A DNA stretch of 64,000 bases from NCBI RefSeq assembly GCF_001983995.1, contig NZ_CP019450.1, positions 1-64,000 on the forward strand, read 5' to 3'. A program made the translations under genes and the position numbers. Under the pieces are notes generated by a model that saw only the letters and a program-made list of their open reading frames with translations, did no database searches and was not told the origin of the DNA. The DNA is from Halioglobus japonicus. GTDB taxonomy: Bacteria; Pseudomonadota; Gammaproteobacteria; Pseudomonadales; Halieaceae. Below are positions 45,048 through 53,201 of the stretch, in pieces (the stretch's first letter is position 1; each line of letters begins with the position of its first letter).

Positions 45048-45721
45048 CGCAAAGGTGGCTGGCGACGAATCCGGCGGCGAGCAACCAGCAGCAATAGCAC
45101 TGCGAGAAAAGCAAGCGCACCTGTCGAGGTCGCGGGAGTGGCCTGCGCCTCAGGAGCGTGTGCGGGCGCGGCATCCGGCGCATTAGGGTCGCTAAGCTCA
45201 ATATTGAACGTGACGCGGCCTTCGCGGCCAAGGCGGCCCTTATCTTCCACGGACAGACCGATGCTGGTGGAATCAAACGCAACCGACACTCCTGCGTCCA
45301 TATCGCCCACCAATGTGACATGGGTAATGATTTCACCGGGCACAGTGGAGACGAGATCGGTGAACAGGTAAAAATCACCGTCGGCCAATTCAGACCCGTA
45401 GGTGATAGTCAGGCTGGTCCCGGTGAATTCCACATCGCGATCAAACGGCGCGCCTGAACCCACATCGTCATATTCGATACCAGGCCCCACAACCCAAGTG
45501 CCGGCGGGAACATCACCGGGCACGTACGGATTATCGCTAAACGTGCGGCAGGCTGCAGTGTCCGTCGTGGGAGCCGTTAGCGGTGGCGCCACGTCACCGG
45601 GTTAAAACTTGATGCACATGGTGATGGTCTGATCCGTTAAATAGGCGCGGGCCTCCAAAGCCCCTACCGAAAGGGCCATGGCGCCCAGAATGCACGCGGC
45701 TTTTCGACACCATTCATCCAT
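45044..45721 (-). pseudogene. Secreted protein with C-terminal sorting tail, interrupted by an in-frame TAA
   Basis: From ATG 45721 a signal peptide (CRKAACILGAMALSVGALEA) is followed by TDQTITMCIKF, then TAA at 45602-45604, and the same frame continues PGDVAPPLTAPTTDTAACRT. The C-terminus, TGALAFLAVLLLLVARRRIR, is a hydrophobic helix plus basic end, like exosortase or rhombosortase substrates. The middle (VVGPGIEYDDVGSGAPFDRD) looks like a beta-rich extracellular domain. Three bases or one point change would restore it. Ends tail to tail with gad, overlapping by four bases. True pseudogene or sequence error cannot be told. Confidence 0.6.
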
Positions 45722-45850
45722 CCCCAGGAGTAAGGTTTTCGCTAATGCGGCCAAACTTACCAGACCAAGCTTGTGTCCACTAAATATAGGCCAGGTGGAG
45801 GCGCCGGGTGGTTCACAACAGCATCCAGCTGATTTCGCGAGCTTTGGCGG

Positions 45851-46710
45851 CTAGGTGCTCGCTACTTTCCTGCGCCGCGACTCCAGGAATAATCCAAGCG
45901 CATTGCCGCCGATAATTAGCCCGGCACCCAGGGCCAACCAGATCGTCACAGCCTCGTCGTACAACCACCATGCCGTCAGCATGATTAGCGGTAAGCGCAG
46001 GTAGTCGATGGGCATAACAATCGCCGCGTCCGCGTAGGACAGGGCCCGGCTCAGGCAGTAGTGAGCCACCAGTGCTGTCACTGCTGCCGCGATCATCCAC
46101 CCCCAGTCATCCGCCGGGGCAAGCCCGGCGCCGGCAGCGACAACAGCAGCGAGAACACACACTGCATGGCCGTCATGTAGAACAGAATCAACAGGAAAGT
46201 ATGATTGGTACCGCTCAGCAGCAGCGTCAGCTTACGCGTCACAATTATGCTGATACCAAAACCCACCGCCCCGGCGAGGAGCACCAGGCTGGCAGGGTCG
46301 ATGACCGCCGCGCCGGGGCGCAAAATCACCAGGACACCGATAAGTCCCAATAAAATTGAGGCCCAGCGGCCACGGGTCATGGATTCACCCATAAACACCG
46401 CCGCGAGCAATGCTGCCCATAGAGGGGTAGTGAACTCCAGCGCAAACACCTCCGCAAGGGGCAGCGCGGCAATGGCTATCAGCCACGCACACTGGCCGGC
46501 AAAGTGCGCGCCGTTGCGCAGGAAGTGCCAGGGCGCCACTTCGGGCTTTAACCCCTCGCGATTCAACAGCCCCTTGGAATAGAGAATGGTGCTGACCATG
46601 ATCAACCCCAACAGGCTGCGCCAGAACAGAATTTGCACCGTGCCCATCTCCACCGTCAACTCGCGGCTGGCCACCGCCAGCAGGCAGAAGCAAAACAGCG
46701 CCAACATCAT
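45851..46710 (-). CDS. EamA/DMT-family transporter, frameshifted in this sequence
   Basis: About 286 residues, ten predicted helices in two EamA halves. First half: FWRSLLGLIMVSTILYSKG, ALPLAEVFALEFTTPLWAAL and GLIGVLVILRPG; second half: ALSYADAAIVMPIDYLRLPL and WWLYDEAVTIWLALGAGLII. The frame breaks at GGGG 46116-46119 (plus strand); one more base joins LPAPGLPPADDWGWMIAAAV. The start may be further upstream, since the same frame runs on through PRSNIPRAIAW. Substrate unknown. Confidence 0.85.
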
Positions 46711-46903
46711 CCAGGCGATGGCACGTGGGATATTACTGCGCGGCGCGGGTTGTGTGGCGTTAGTAGACAGTGGGATTCTCCGTCAGGGACAAAAGCTGCG
46801 CGCAGTATAGAGGGCCAGGCTCAGGGGGCAAAGGCCCGCAGACCCTGATACGCTTGGCAACTTCTTGCGTACAACCGATCACGAAATCTCTGAGGACTTG
46901 CCG

Positions 46904-48013
46904 ATGCGCCAGATAATTGCCCTGATGATCACCACGCTGATCACCTTGACCGCCCAGGCGGGCCCCAGTCCCCAGGTGCAAGCCATGATTAATGAACTGG
47001 GCCTGCGCGAGGCCGCTGAGCCCATGCGCGAGCACCCCGGCTGGGCACCCGGCAAAATTGTGGCGGCCGTACCGCCGACCATGCTTCAGGCCATGCCCGG
47101 CTACCAGGCACAGCTGGAGGCCGCCGCGGGGGATGCACAACTCGTGTTCGCTACCCGCGACACCCTGACCAGGGAGCTCGCAGACGCCGATGCGGTGATC
47201 GGGTTCTGCTCACCGGACCTCATCCAGGCCGCCACAGATAAGCTGCTCTGGGTGCACAATATCTCCGCCGGTGTTGACCGCTGCCCCATGGACGCGTTCG
47301 ACCAGCGGGTGCTCACCAACAGCAAACGCCTGATGGGCCCAGCCATTGCCGAGCACACTATTGCCATGCTGATGGCCCTCACCCGCAACCTGCCCCTGCT
47401 GATCAACGCCCAACAAACGGGCGAATGGCTGGGTGGCCCAGCACGCAATATGCCTTTTGGCGAACTGCGCGGAAAAACCCTTCTCGTGGTGGGCCTCGGC
47501 GGTATTGGTACAGAAATCGCCCGCCGCGCCCATGCACTGGGCATGAACGTGACAGCCACGAGAAATTCCAGCCGCAGTGGGCCAGATTTTGTGAGCTACG
47601 TGGGCCTCGCCAATGAACTGCACAAACTGGCGGGAGAGGCCGATGTGGTCGTGAACGCCTTACCGCTAACTACCTCCACCACCGGCCTGTTTGATGGAGA
47701 GTTTTTCAACGCGACCAAGTCCGGCGCTATCTTCCTGTCCATCGGCCGGGGCAAGAGTACCGTCACCGATGACCTGATGGCGGCCCTGACCTCCGGGCAG
47801 ATTTATGCGGCGGGTCTGGATGTGACTGACCCGGAACCCCTGCCCGCGGATCATCCCCTGTGGAAGATGGACAACGTGATCATCACACCGCATCTGTCTG
47901 CATCAGGCGCAGGCACAGTGCAGCGGGTGAGCGCACTCACCGTGGAGAATCTCAGACGTTACGTGGCCGGTGAGCCACTGCTAAACAAGGTGAACACCCA
48001 GGCTGGCTACTAA
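46904..48013 (+). CDS. D-2-hydroxyacid dehydrogenase with N-terminal signal peptide
   Basis: 369 residues. The C-terminal two thirds are a normal NAD-binding D-2-hydroxyacid dehydrogenase: VVGLGGIGTEIARRAHALG, SIGRGKSTVTDDLMAAL with the substrate Arg, DVTDPEPLPADHPLW with Glu, and ITPHLSASG with His. Unusually, the protein starts MRQIIALMITTLITLTAQAG, a good Sec signal with AQA cleavage. GAGGA lies about nine bases before ATG 46904; the alternative start at 46865 would spoil the signal. Cytoplasmic family members have no such leader, so this one may act in the periplasm or be membrane-anchored. Confidence 0.85.
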   Translation: MRQIIALMITTLITLTAQAGPSPQVQAMINELGLREAAEPMREHPGWAPGKIVAAVPPTMLQAMPGYQAQLEAAAGDAQLVFATRDTLTRELADADAVIGFCSPDLIQAATDKLLWVHNISAGVDRCPMDAFDQRVLTNSKRLMGPAIAEHTIAMLMALTRNLPLLINAQQTGEWLGGPARNMPFGELRGKTLLVVGLGGIGTEIARRAHALGMNVTATRNSSRSGPDFVSYVGLANELHKLAGEADVVVNALPLTTSTTGLFDGEFFNATKSGAIFLSIGRGKSTVTDDLMAALTSGQIYAAGLDVTDPEPLPADHPLWKMDNVIITPHLSASGAGTVQRVSALTVENLRRYVAGEPLLNKVNTQAGY

Positions 48014-48030
48014 CGCCAGCCAGCGGGCTG

Positions 48031-48270
48031 CTACTCCTCGCAGAACGCCTTATAGGCGGCCTCGTTATTCTCAAAGCCCTGCTGCTTGGCCAACTCCCAG
48101 GGGCGCTCGCACTGCTGGGTTTTGGCGCACCAGCTGTAGCCTGCAGAAGCCTTACAGCCATGCTCGTCGACATCCGATCCCACCGCGGGACTACCGGTGC
48201 CGCCGCCGTCTCCGCCGGAGCAGGCGCTTACTAGCAGGGCGAGAGAAAGTGCGATAGCTGGGGATTTCAT
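48031..48270 (-). CDS. Small Cys-rich lipoprotein
   Basis: 79 residues from ATG 48270. MKSPAIALSLALLVSAC is a lipoprotein signal with lipobox VSAC, followed by a Gly-rich linker and a small domain DEHGCKASAGYSWCAKTQQC with three cysteines, then ERPWELAKQQGF. I know the GYxWC..KQQC..PWE pattern from short exported proteins of unknown function, often annotated as hypothetical. Convergent with the dehydrogenase. Confidence 0.78.
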   Translation of the reverse strand: MKSPAIALSLALLVSACSGGDGGGTGSPAVGSDVDEHGCKASAGYSWCAKTQQCERPWELAKQQGFENNEAAYKAFCEE

Positions 48271-48458
48271 ACGTCGACTCCGGGTCCTTAACTGGTTCTG
48301 CTCAGCATAGACCAAACAGCGGCCTTGGCCACTTGAGACCAGTTGTGTGACCCACCGCACACTTTCTGGCGCAATCTCCAGTTTTCTACTGCTGCAGCCC
48401 TCAAGATTCGCGCTAATGGCCGCCCTTACTCATCCACCAGAATGGCGTCTGATCCACC

Positions 48459-49393
48459 GTGTACCACCAGAAGTTCCTCGCCGCCTGTCTGGGCGTCGCT
48501 ATAGCCCCGCGGCCCTGTCACAAACCCTTGTCACCACCATCGCCGACTCGACCAATACCGACCCTCAGGTCTGGTATGAAAACGACGTTCGCACAGGTGG
48601 CACCGCCGGCATCGTCGACCTGACCGGCCTGGGGGGCAACCTGGAGAACAGTGCGCCACTGCCAGTCGGCGCCGCCCTGCTGACCACAGACTTCACCAAC
48701 CAAGCCAAGAGTGAAATCGGGGTACTGGATGCCTACGGTAGGCCTGCCGACATCTTTGGCTCACTTCAGCTCAGCTACAGCTACCTGAAGGCCACCAACG
48801 TCGGCCAGAGTGCCTTCGCCGCTCCTGCGCTGCGACTGACATTCTTCAATGCCACCTGCGACGACGTGGTCAGTGCGGACGACTACTTCATGACGCTGGT
48901 TTACGAGCCCTACTGGAACTATGGCAACAGCGAGCCACCGCTGGACACCTGGACTACAGAAACCATCGACGGCGACAAAGGCTTCTTCTGGTCTACCCGC
49001 GGCTTCGGCACCGGCAACGCCGCTGGCGGCCCGCCGCTGAACACGCTCAATGAATGGCTGGCCCAGCTCTCAACTGATTTTGCCGATGCTGACCTGGTAA
49101 AGGTGAGCCTGGGTGTGGGTTCCTATAACCAGGGCCAGATCGGGTACGTGGATAACGTCTCAATTGCGCACAGCGCAGGTGCGGGCTACAGCGCCGCCTA
49201 TAACTTTGACTTTACGCCCGTAGACACTACCTCAGGCACCGACACGGCGGTGGCCGCCGAGGCCGGGGTCGCTGACGACGGTGGCAGCCGCGCAGCCTTT
49301 GATCCAAGGCCGGTGCCCCTGCCCTCGCTGTGGCTCGTGCCGCTGGTGATTGCCCTGGGTGGACTGGCCGCGCGCCGCAACCGCCGCCGCTAA
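48459..49393 (+). CDS. Secreted protein with VPLPA/PEP-CTERM-like sorting tail, frameshifted
   Basis: About 311 residues. The signal peptide KFLAACLGVAIAP is in one frame from GTG 48459, the mature part in another; one more C in CCCC 48505-48508 joins AIAPAALSQTLVTTIADS. The mature domain is beta-rich (VWYENDVRTGGTAGIVDLTG, SQLSYSYLK-type strands). The tail VPLPSLWLVPLVIALGGLAA then RRNRRR is a PEP-CTERM/VPLPA-CTERM type signal, cleaved and processed by an exosortase. No clear Shine-Dalgarno for the GTG. Surface or extracellular matrix role likely. Confidence 0.75.
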
Positions 49394-49403
49394 CAGCGCC
49401 CTT

Positions 49404-49433
49404 CGCGGAGCCGGCCTCGGTCCGAGCTCCGCG
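49404..49433 (+). terminator. Hairpin after the sorting-tail protein gene
   Basis: CGCGGAGC and GCTCCGCG form an eight-base GC stem with a 14-base loop that can itself fold. No T-run follows, so factor-independent termination is uncertain. The rest of 49434-49590 shows no gene. Confidence 0.3.
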
Positions 49434-49597
49434 ACTCTCCGCTACCACTTGTTCCAGGAATCTCAATCCGCGCTATTCCCCCACCGATCCGTCGACACAA
49501 GCACGACACTTCGCGACAAATGGCAACACAACACGCTTGAATTCCCGCTCCAATTTATACACCCTGCATTCATACCAAAGATAAGGATGCAGTGCAG

Positions 49598-49873
49598 ATG
49601 AATCTGGCCCAGACTGTCACAATCTCCCCGGATGCCATCCATCAGGAAGTGTCCGGTGAAACCGTGATTCTCGATCTTAAAAGCGAGAACTACTTCGGCC
49701 TGGACGAGGTCGGTACGCGTATCTGGCAACTCACCGAGGAAACCGGCAGCTTGCAAGATGTGTACGACCGCATGCTGGCTGAGTATGACGTTACCGCAGA
49801 GCAGCTCGAGGAAGACATGGGCGAGCTGTTCAGCAAACTGGCCAAGATGGGCCTGGTCGAGCTGAGCGACTGA
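49598..49873 (+). CDS. PqqD-like RiPP recognition element protein
   Basis: 91 residues with the winged-helix PqqD fold pattern: PDAIHQEVSGETVILDLKS, the family phrase NYFGLDEVGTRIWQL and ADEQLEEDMGELFSKL-like C-terminal helix (EQLEEDMGELFSKLAKMGLV). Such proteins hold the leader of a precursor peptide for modifying enzymes. No radical SAM, lasso or peptidase gene is adjacent, so it is an orphan. GTG 49592 is an alternative start; AAGGA at 49583-49587 fits either. Confidence 0.85.
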   Translation: MNLAQTVTISPDAIHQEVSGETVILDLKSENYFGLDEVGTRIWQLTEETGSLQDVYDRMLAEYDVTAEQLEEDMGELFSKLAKMGLVELSD

Positions 49874-49943
49874 GCGCTCCGCGCCGCAACAATTAATAAT
49901 GGCTGCTCAAGCAGTCAGCACCATAAACCAAACGGAGTGACCT

Positions 49944-50533
49944 ATGGGAAGCATCATCTTCTGGCTCGTGCTACTGGCGCTGGTGATTTACATCATCAGT
50001 ATTTACAACCGCCTGGTCACTCTCAAGAACCGCTACAAAAACGCCTTCGCTCAAATTGAAGTGCAGCTCAAGCGCCGCTACGACCTCATCCCCAACCTGG
50101 TGGAAACCGCCAAGGGCTATATGGCCCACGAACGCGAAACCCTGGATGCCGTAGTCACCGCCCGCAACGACGCGGCCGCCGTGCTCAAAGCGCTGGAAAA
50201 CGGCAACCTCGGCGCCACCGACCTGGGCAACCTTGCCAGCGCGGAAAACACCCTGCAGGGCGCCCTGGGCAAATTGAACGTAACCATGGAGGCCTACCCG
50301 GACCTCAAGGCCAGCGACAACATGATGCAACTCACCGAGGAGCTCACCACTACCGAAAACCGCATCGCCTTCGCCCGCCAGGGCTTTAACGATGCCGTCA
50401 TGGCCTTCAACACCTACCGCCAGAGCTTCCCCCGGTATTCTTCGCCGCCCGCTTCGGCCACCCCGAAGACGCCCAACTCCTGGAGTTCGACGATTCCCCC
50501 CAACTCCAGGCCGCCCCCAAAATCGCCTTCTAA
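49944..50533 (+). CDS. LemA family protein, frameshifted in this sequence
   Basis: About 196 residues. N-terminal membrane helix GSIIFWLVLLALVIYIISIY, then the LemA coiled bundle: LKRRYDLIPNLVETAKGYMA, HERETLDAVVTARNDAA, ENRIAFARQGFNDAVMAFNT. The frame breaks in CCCCC 50429-50433; one more C gives SFPPVFFAARFGHPEDAQLL and the proper end APKIAF at TAA 50531. Without repair, the frame runs into the downstream palindrome and gains the junk tail TLGSGLIFLKQLFQKNKT. LemA proteins pair with M48 proteases, as here. Confidence 0.9.
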
Positions 50534-50538
50534 CACCT

Positions 50539-50596
50539 TGGGGTCAGGTCTTATTTTTCTGAAACAGCTGTTTCAGAAAAATAAGACCTGACCCCA
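50539..50596. repeat. Perfect 58-base palindrome, GGGGTCAGGTCT family
   Basis: Two 29-base arms (50539-50567, 50568-50596) are exact complements with no loop, TGGGGTCAGGTCTTATTTTT reading inward to CAG|CTG. Same core as 13223-13290. It separates lemA from the M48 protease gene and may end or weaken the lemA transcript. Confidence 0.92.
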
Positions 50597-50621
50597 GGGT
50601 TTTCCGACAGCGGGAAGGGTT

Positions 50622-52577
50622 ATGGATTTTTTTCAGCAACAGGATATTGCTCGCAGAAACAGCCGGCTGCTGGTGGCTCTGTTTGTGGCGGCGGTGTTTT
50701 TGTTGGTATTGCTTACCAACCTGCTGGTATCGGGCTTTCTGTACTTCAGCCAGGATTACAACGTGTATTCGGGCAGCAGCGGTGTGCAGGGCTTTATGGC
50801 CTTTTTTAGCTGGGAGCGCTTCGGGGCGATCGGCATGGCCACCACGGCCACGATCGCGCTGGTAATATTGTTCAAGTGGATACACCTTTCCAGCGGCGGC
50901 AAGGTAGTAGCCGAGAGCATGGGCGGCGTGCGGTTGCTTCCGCAAACCACCGACAAAGCCGAACGCCGCTGCCTCAATGTGGTAGAGGAGATGGCACTGG
51001 CGGCAAATATGCCGGTGCCGGCGGTCTACATACTTCCGGAAGAGCGCGGCATTAACGCCTTCGCCGCCGGGATCGTGCCGGCAGACGCCGTAGTCGCGGT
51101 GACACGGGGCTGTATTGACCACCTCACCCGCAAAGAACTGCAGGGCGTTATCGCCCACGAGTTCAGCCACATACTCAACGGCGATATGCGCCTGAACATT
51201 CGCCTGGCGGCAATGCTCAAGGGCATTACGTTTGTGGGCGATGTGGGCCACATTCTGATGCGCAGCACCAACCGCGTTCGCACCGGGGCACGCAGTAATA
51301 ATGATGGCCCGGCACTGCTGATACTGGGCCTGCTGCTGTGGCTACTGGGCTGGTTGGGCGGTCTCGCTGCGGGCTTTATCAAGGCCGCCATCAGCCGCCA
51401 GAAAGAATATCTGGCCGACGCCAGTGCGGTGCAGTTCACCCGCGACAACAGCAGCATTGCGGATGCGCTGAAGGTCATAGGGGGCTATGTGCCCGGCACG
51501 CTGGTGCACGCCGCACGCGCGGTAGAGATGTCGCACATTTTCTTTGGCCAGGTGGAGCATCACTTGTGGCAGGTGTTTTCCACTCACCCGCCGCTGGCCG
51601 AGCGCATTCGTCGCGTCGACCCCGCCTGGGATGGCCAGTTCATCAAACGCCAACCCAAGCATTACCCCAACCCCGGCACCTCGGCGGCTGAAGCAGGGCT
51701 GGCACGCGCAGGTATCGTAGCGGCTGCGATGGCGGCCACAGCAGATGTGGCTGACCAACAGGATGAGGTAAGCGCTGAGGAAGACGCCTGGTTTGGCGAA
51801 CCCGCAGACTTTGAAGCGGAGACCGCCACCCAGGCCGCTATTCCCGTGGCCCTGGTGCGCCACAGCCACGAACCGTTAGGCGCCCAGGCACTGGTGTGTG
51901 CGCTGCTGGCCAGCCCACAGGCGCCGGTTTACCAGGTGCAGTCACAAGTGCTTAGCGAATCCGGTGTGCAGGGCCTGGCCGAGCTCACCCATACCGTATA
52001 CCCGGCGGTACAGGCGCTGGGAGCACCCAGGCGGTTGCCGCTGCTCGAGCTGTGCCTGCCCGCTCTCAAGGCCATGTCCCTCGGCCAGTATCGGGCCTTC
52101 AAAACCAATCTGCTGCAACTGATTAAAGCGGACACGCGCACTGAACTGCATGAATGGTGCCTGTTCCAACTCGCTCGCCACTACCTGGATCCGGAATACA
52201 TCCAGGTGAAGCCCAGCAAGCCGCGCTACCGCAAGCTGGCCAAGGTCGACTTCCATTTACGCGTGGTCCTTTCCACCCTCGCCTATGAAGGCGGCGCCAG
52301 CAGCATAAAGGACAGCGAACAGGCCTTCCGCCTGGGCGCCGATGAACTGGGTTTCAATAAAATGCAGTTGATGCAGCGCGACCAGATGAGCGTGGCAGCC
52401 TTCAGCCAAGCCGTGCACGAGCTGGCCAGCTGCTACCCCCTCCTAAAGCCGCGGATACTAAAAGCGATGACGCTTGCCGCCGGCGCCGACGGCGCTGTCA
52501 CCGCCGAAGAGCGCGAAATTGTCGCGGCGATGGCCGCGGTAATGGACTGCCCCCTACCCGGCTACCTGCAGAACTGA
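50622..52577 (+). CDS. M48 family metalloprotease with C-terminal TerB-like region
   Basis: 651 residues. Two N-terminal membrane helices (LLVALFVAAVFLLVLLTNLL; GMATTATIALVILFKWIHL), then an HtpX-type peptidase with GIVPADAVVAVTRG, zinc motif HEFSH near 178-182 in GVIAHEFSHILNGDM, another membrane pair and the downstream Glu in RQKEYLADASAVQF. The last 250 residues are soluble and helical; the end (LKAMTLAAGADGAVTAEERE) has a TerB-like acidic metal-binding look. Works with LemA at the membrane in other bacteria; substrate unknown. Confidence 0.88.
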   Translation: MDFFQQQDIARRNSRLLVALFVAAVFLLVLLTNLLVSGFLYFSQDYNVYSGSSGVQGFMAFFSWERFGAIGMATTATIALVILFKWIHLSSGGKVVAESMGGVRLLPQTTDKAERRCLNVVEEMALAANMPVPAVYILPEERGINAFAAGIVPADAVVAVTRGCIDHLTRKELQGVIAHEFSHILNGDMRLNIRLAAMLKGITFVGDVGHILMRSTNRVRTGARSNNDGPALLILGLLLWLLGWLGGLAAGFIKAAISRQKEYLADASAVQFTRDNSSIADALKVIGGYVPGTLVHAARAVEMSHIFFGQVEHHLWQVFSTHPPLAERIRRVDPAWDGQFIKRQPKHYPNPGTSAAEAGLARAGIVAAAMAATADVADQQDEVSAEEDAWFGEPADFEAETATQAAIPVALVRHSHEPLGAQALVCALLASPQAPVYQVQSQVLSESGVQGLAELTHTVYPAVQALGAPRRLPLLELCLPALKAMSLGQYRAFKTNLLQLIKADTRTELHEWCLFQLARHYLDPEYIQVKPSKPRYRKLAKVDFHLRVVLSTLAYEGGASSIKDSEQAFRLGADELGFNKMQLMQRDQMSVAAFSQAVHELASCYPLLKPRILKAMTLAAGADGAVTAEEREIVAAMAAVMDCPLPGYLQN

Positions 52578-52700
52578 AGCCCGCCCCACCAAAACCGACC
52601 ATTCGCTGGCGAGGCACGCCCCCTGTGCTAGGCTGATCCTTACCGTCAAGGATGACGGCACACATAACAGTTTCTAAACCACAACATGGAAGTTTTGGCT

Positions 52701-53186
52701 ATGGAACACGCACTGACCTCTCGGGCGGGAGCTGGCTCCGGCTACCTGCCCGATGTGAAAGCACTCATCGGCAACCCGCTGCTGGCACCCATGCCACCCC
52801 AGCCCGTTGCCCCACCTGAACCTGACGCCAGCGAAGGCTTTCTGCCGCGGGAGAGACCCTCGCATCAGATCTGCACCGCCGAGCGCGTCCTGAAAATACT
52901 ACTGGAGAGTAACCTGGCGCGAGTGAGGGCCGATTCCGTTGCCGAGACCCTCGGCATGAGCGGCACCACATTGCGCCGGCGCCTGCGGCAAGACCACACC
53001 TGCTACCAGTTTTTGCTGGACCGGGTGCGGCAATACCGCTGTGAACGCTCACTGCGAGAGCGTTGGCGACCGGGCAAATGCCTGGCGGATGAACTGGGTT
53101 ACCTGGAAGTGAACAGCTTCTACCGCGCCTTCCAGCGCTGGACCGGGCTAACGTACAGCCAGTACAGGGAACAGTGCGGATACTGA
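52701..53186 (+). CDS. AraC-type helix-turn-helix regulator, short
   Basis: About 161 residues. The first 75 residues are Pro-rich and probably disordered; the C-terminal 85 are an AraC DNA-binding domain with ARVRADSVAETLGMSGTTLR as first helix pair and LADELGYLEVNSFYRAFQRW with TGLTYSQYREQ as the second. There is no sensor domain. ATG 52701 has GGAAG eight bases upstream; ATG 52686 has none. Targets unknown; the diguanylate cyclase gene converges on it 15 bases away. Confidence 0.82.
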   Translation: MEHALTSRAGAGSGYLPDVKALIGNPLLAPMPPQPVAPPEPDASEGFLPRERPSHQICTAERVLKILLESNLARVRADSVAETLGMSGTTLRRRLRQDHTCYQFLLDRVRQYRCERSLRERWRPGKCLADELGYLEVNSFYRAFQRWTGLTYSQYREQCGY

Positions 53187-53201
53187 AGTGAGACGGTTGC
53201 G

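Noticed and set aside
46865..46903. Upstream start for the exported dehydrogenase
   Set aside because: It adds acidic residues before the hydrophobic core and has no ribosome site, while ATG 46904 has GAGGA.
50534..50591. TLGSGLIFLKQLFQKNKT as a genuine LemA C-terminus
   Set aside because: It is a translation of the palindromic repeat; repairing one base gives a normal LemA end before the repeat.
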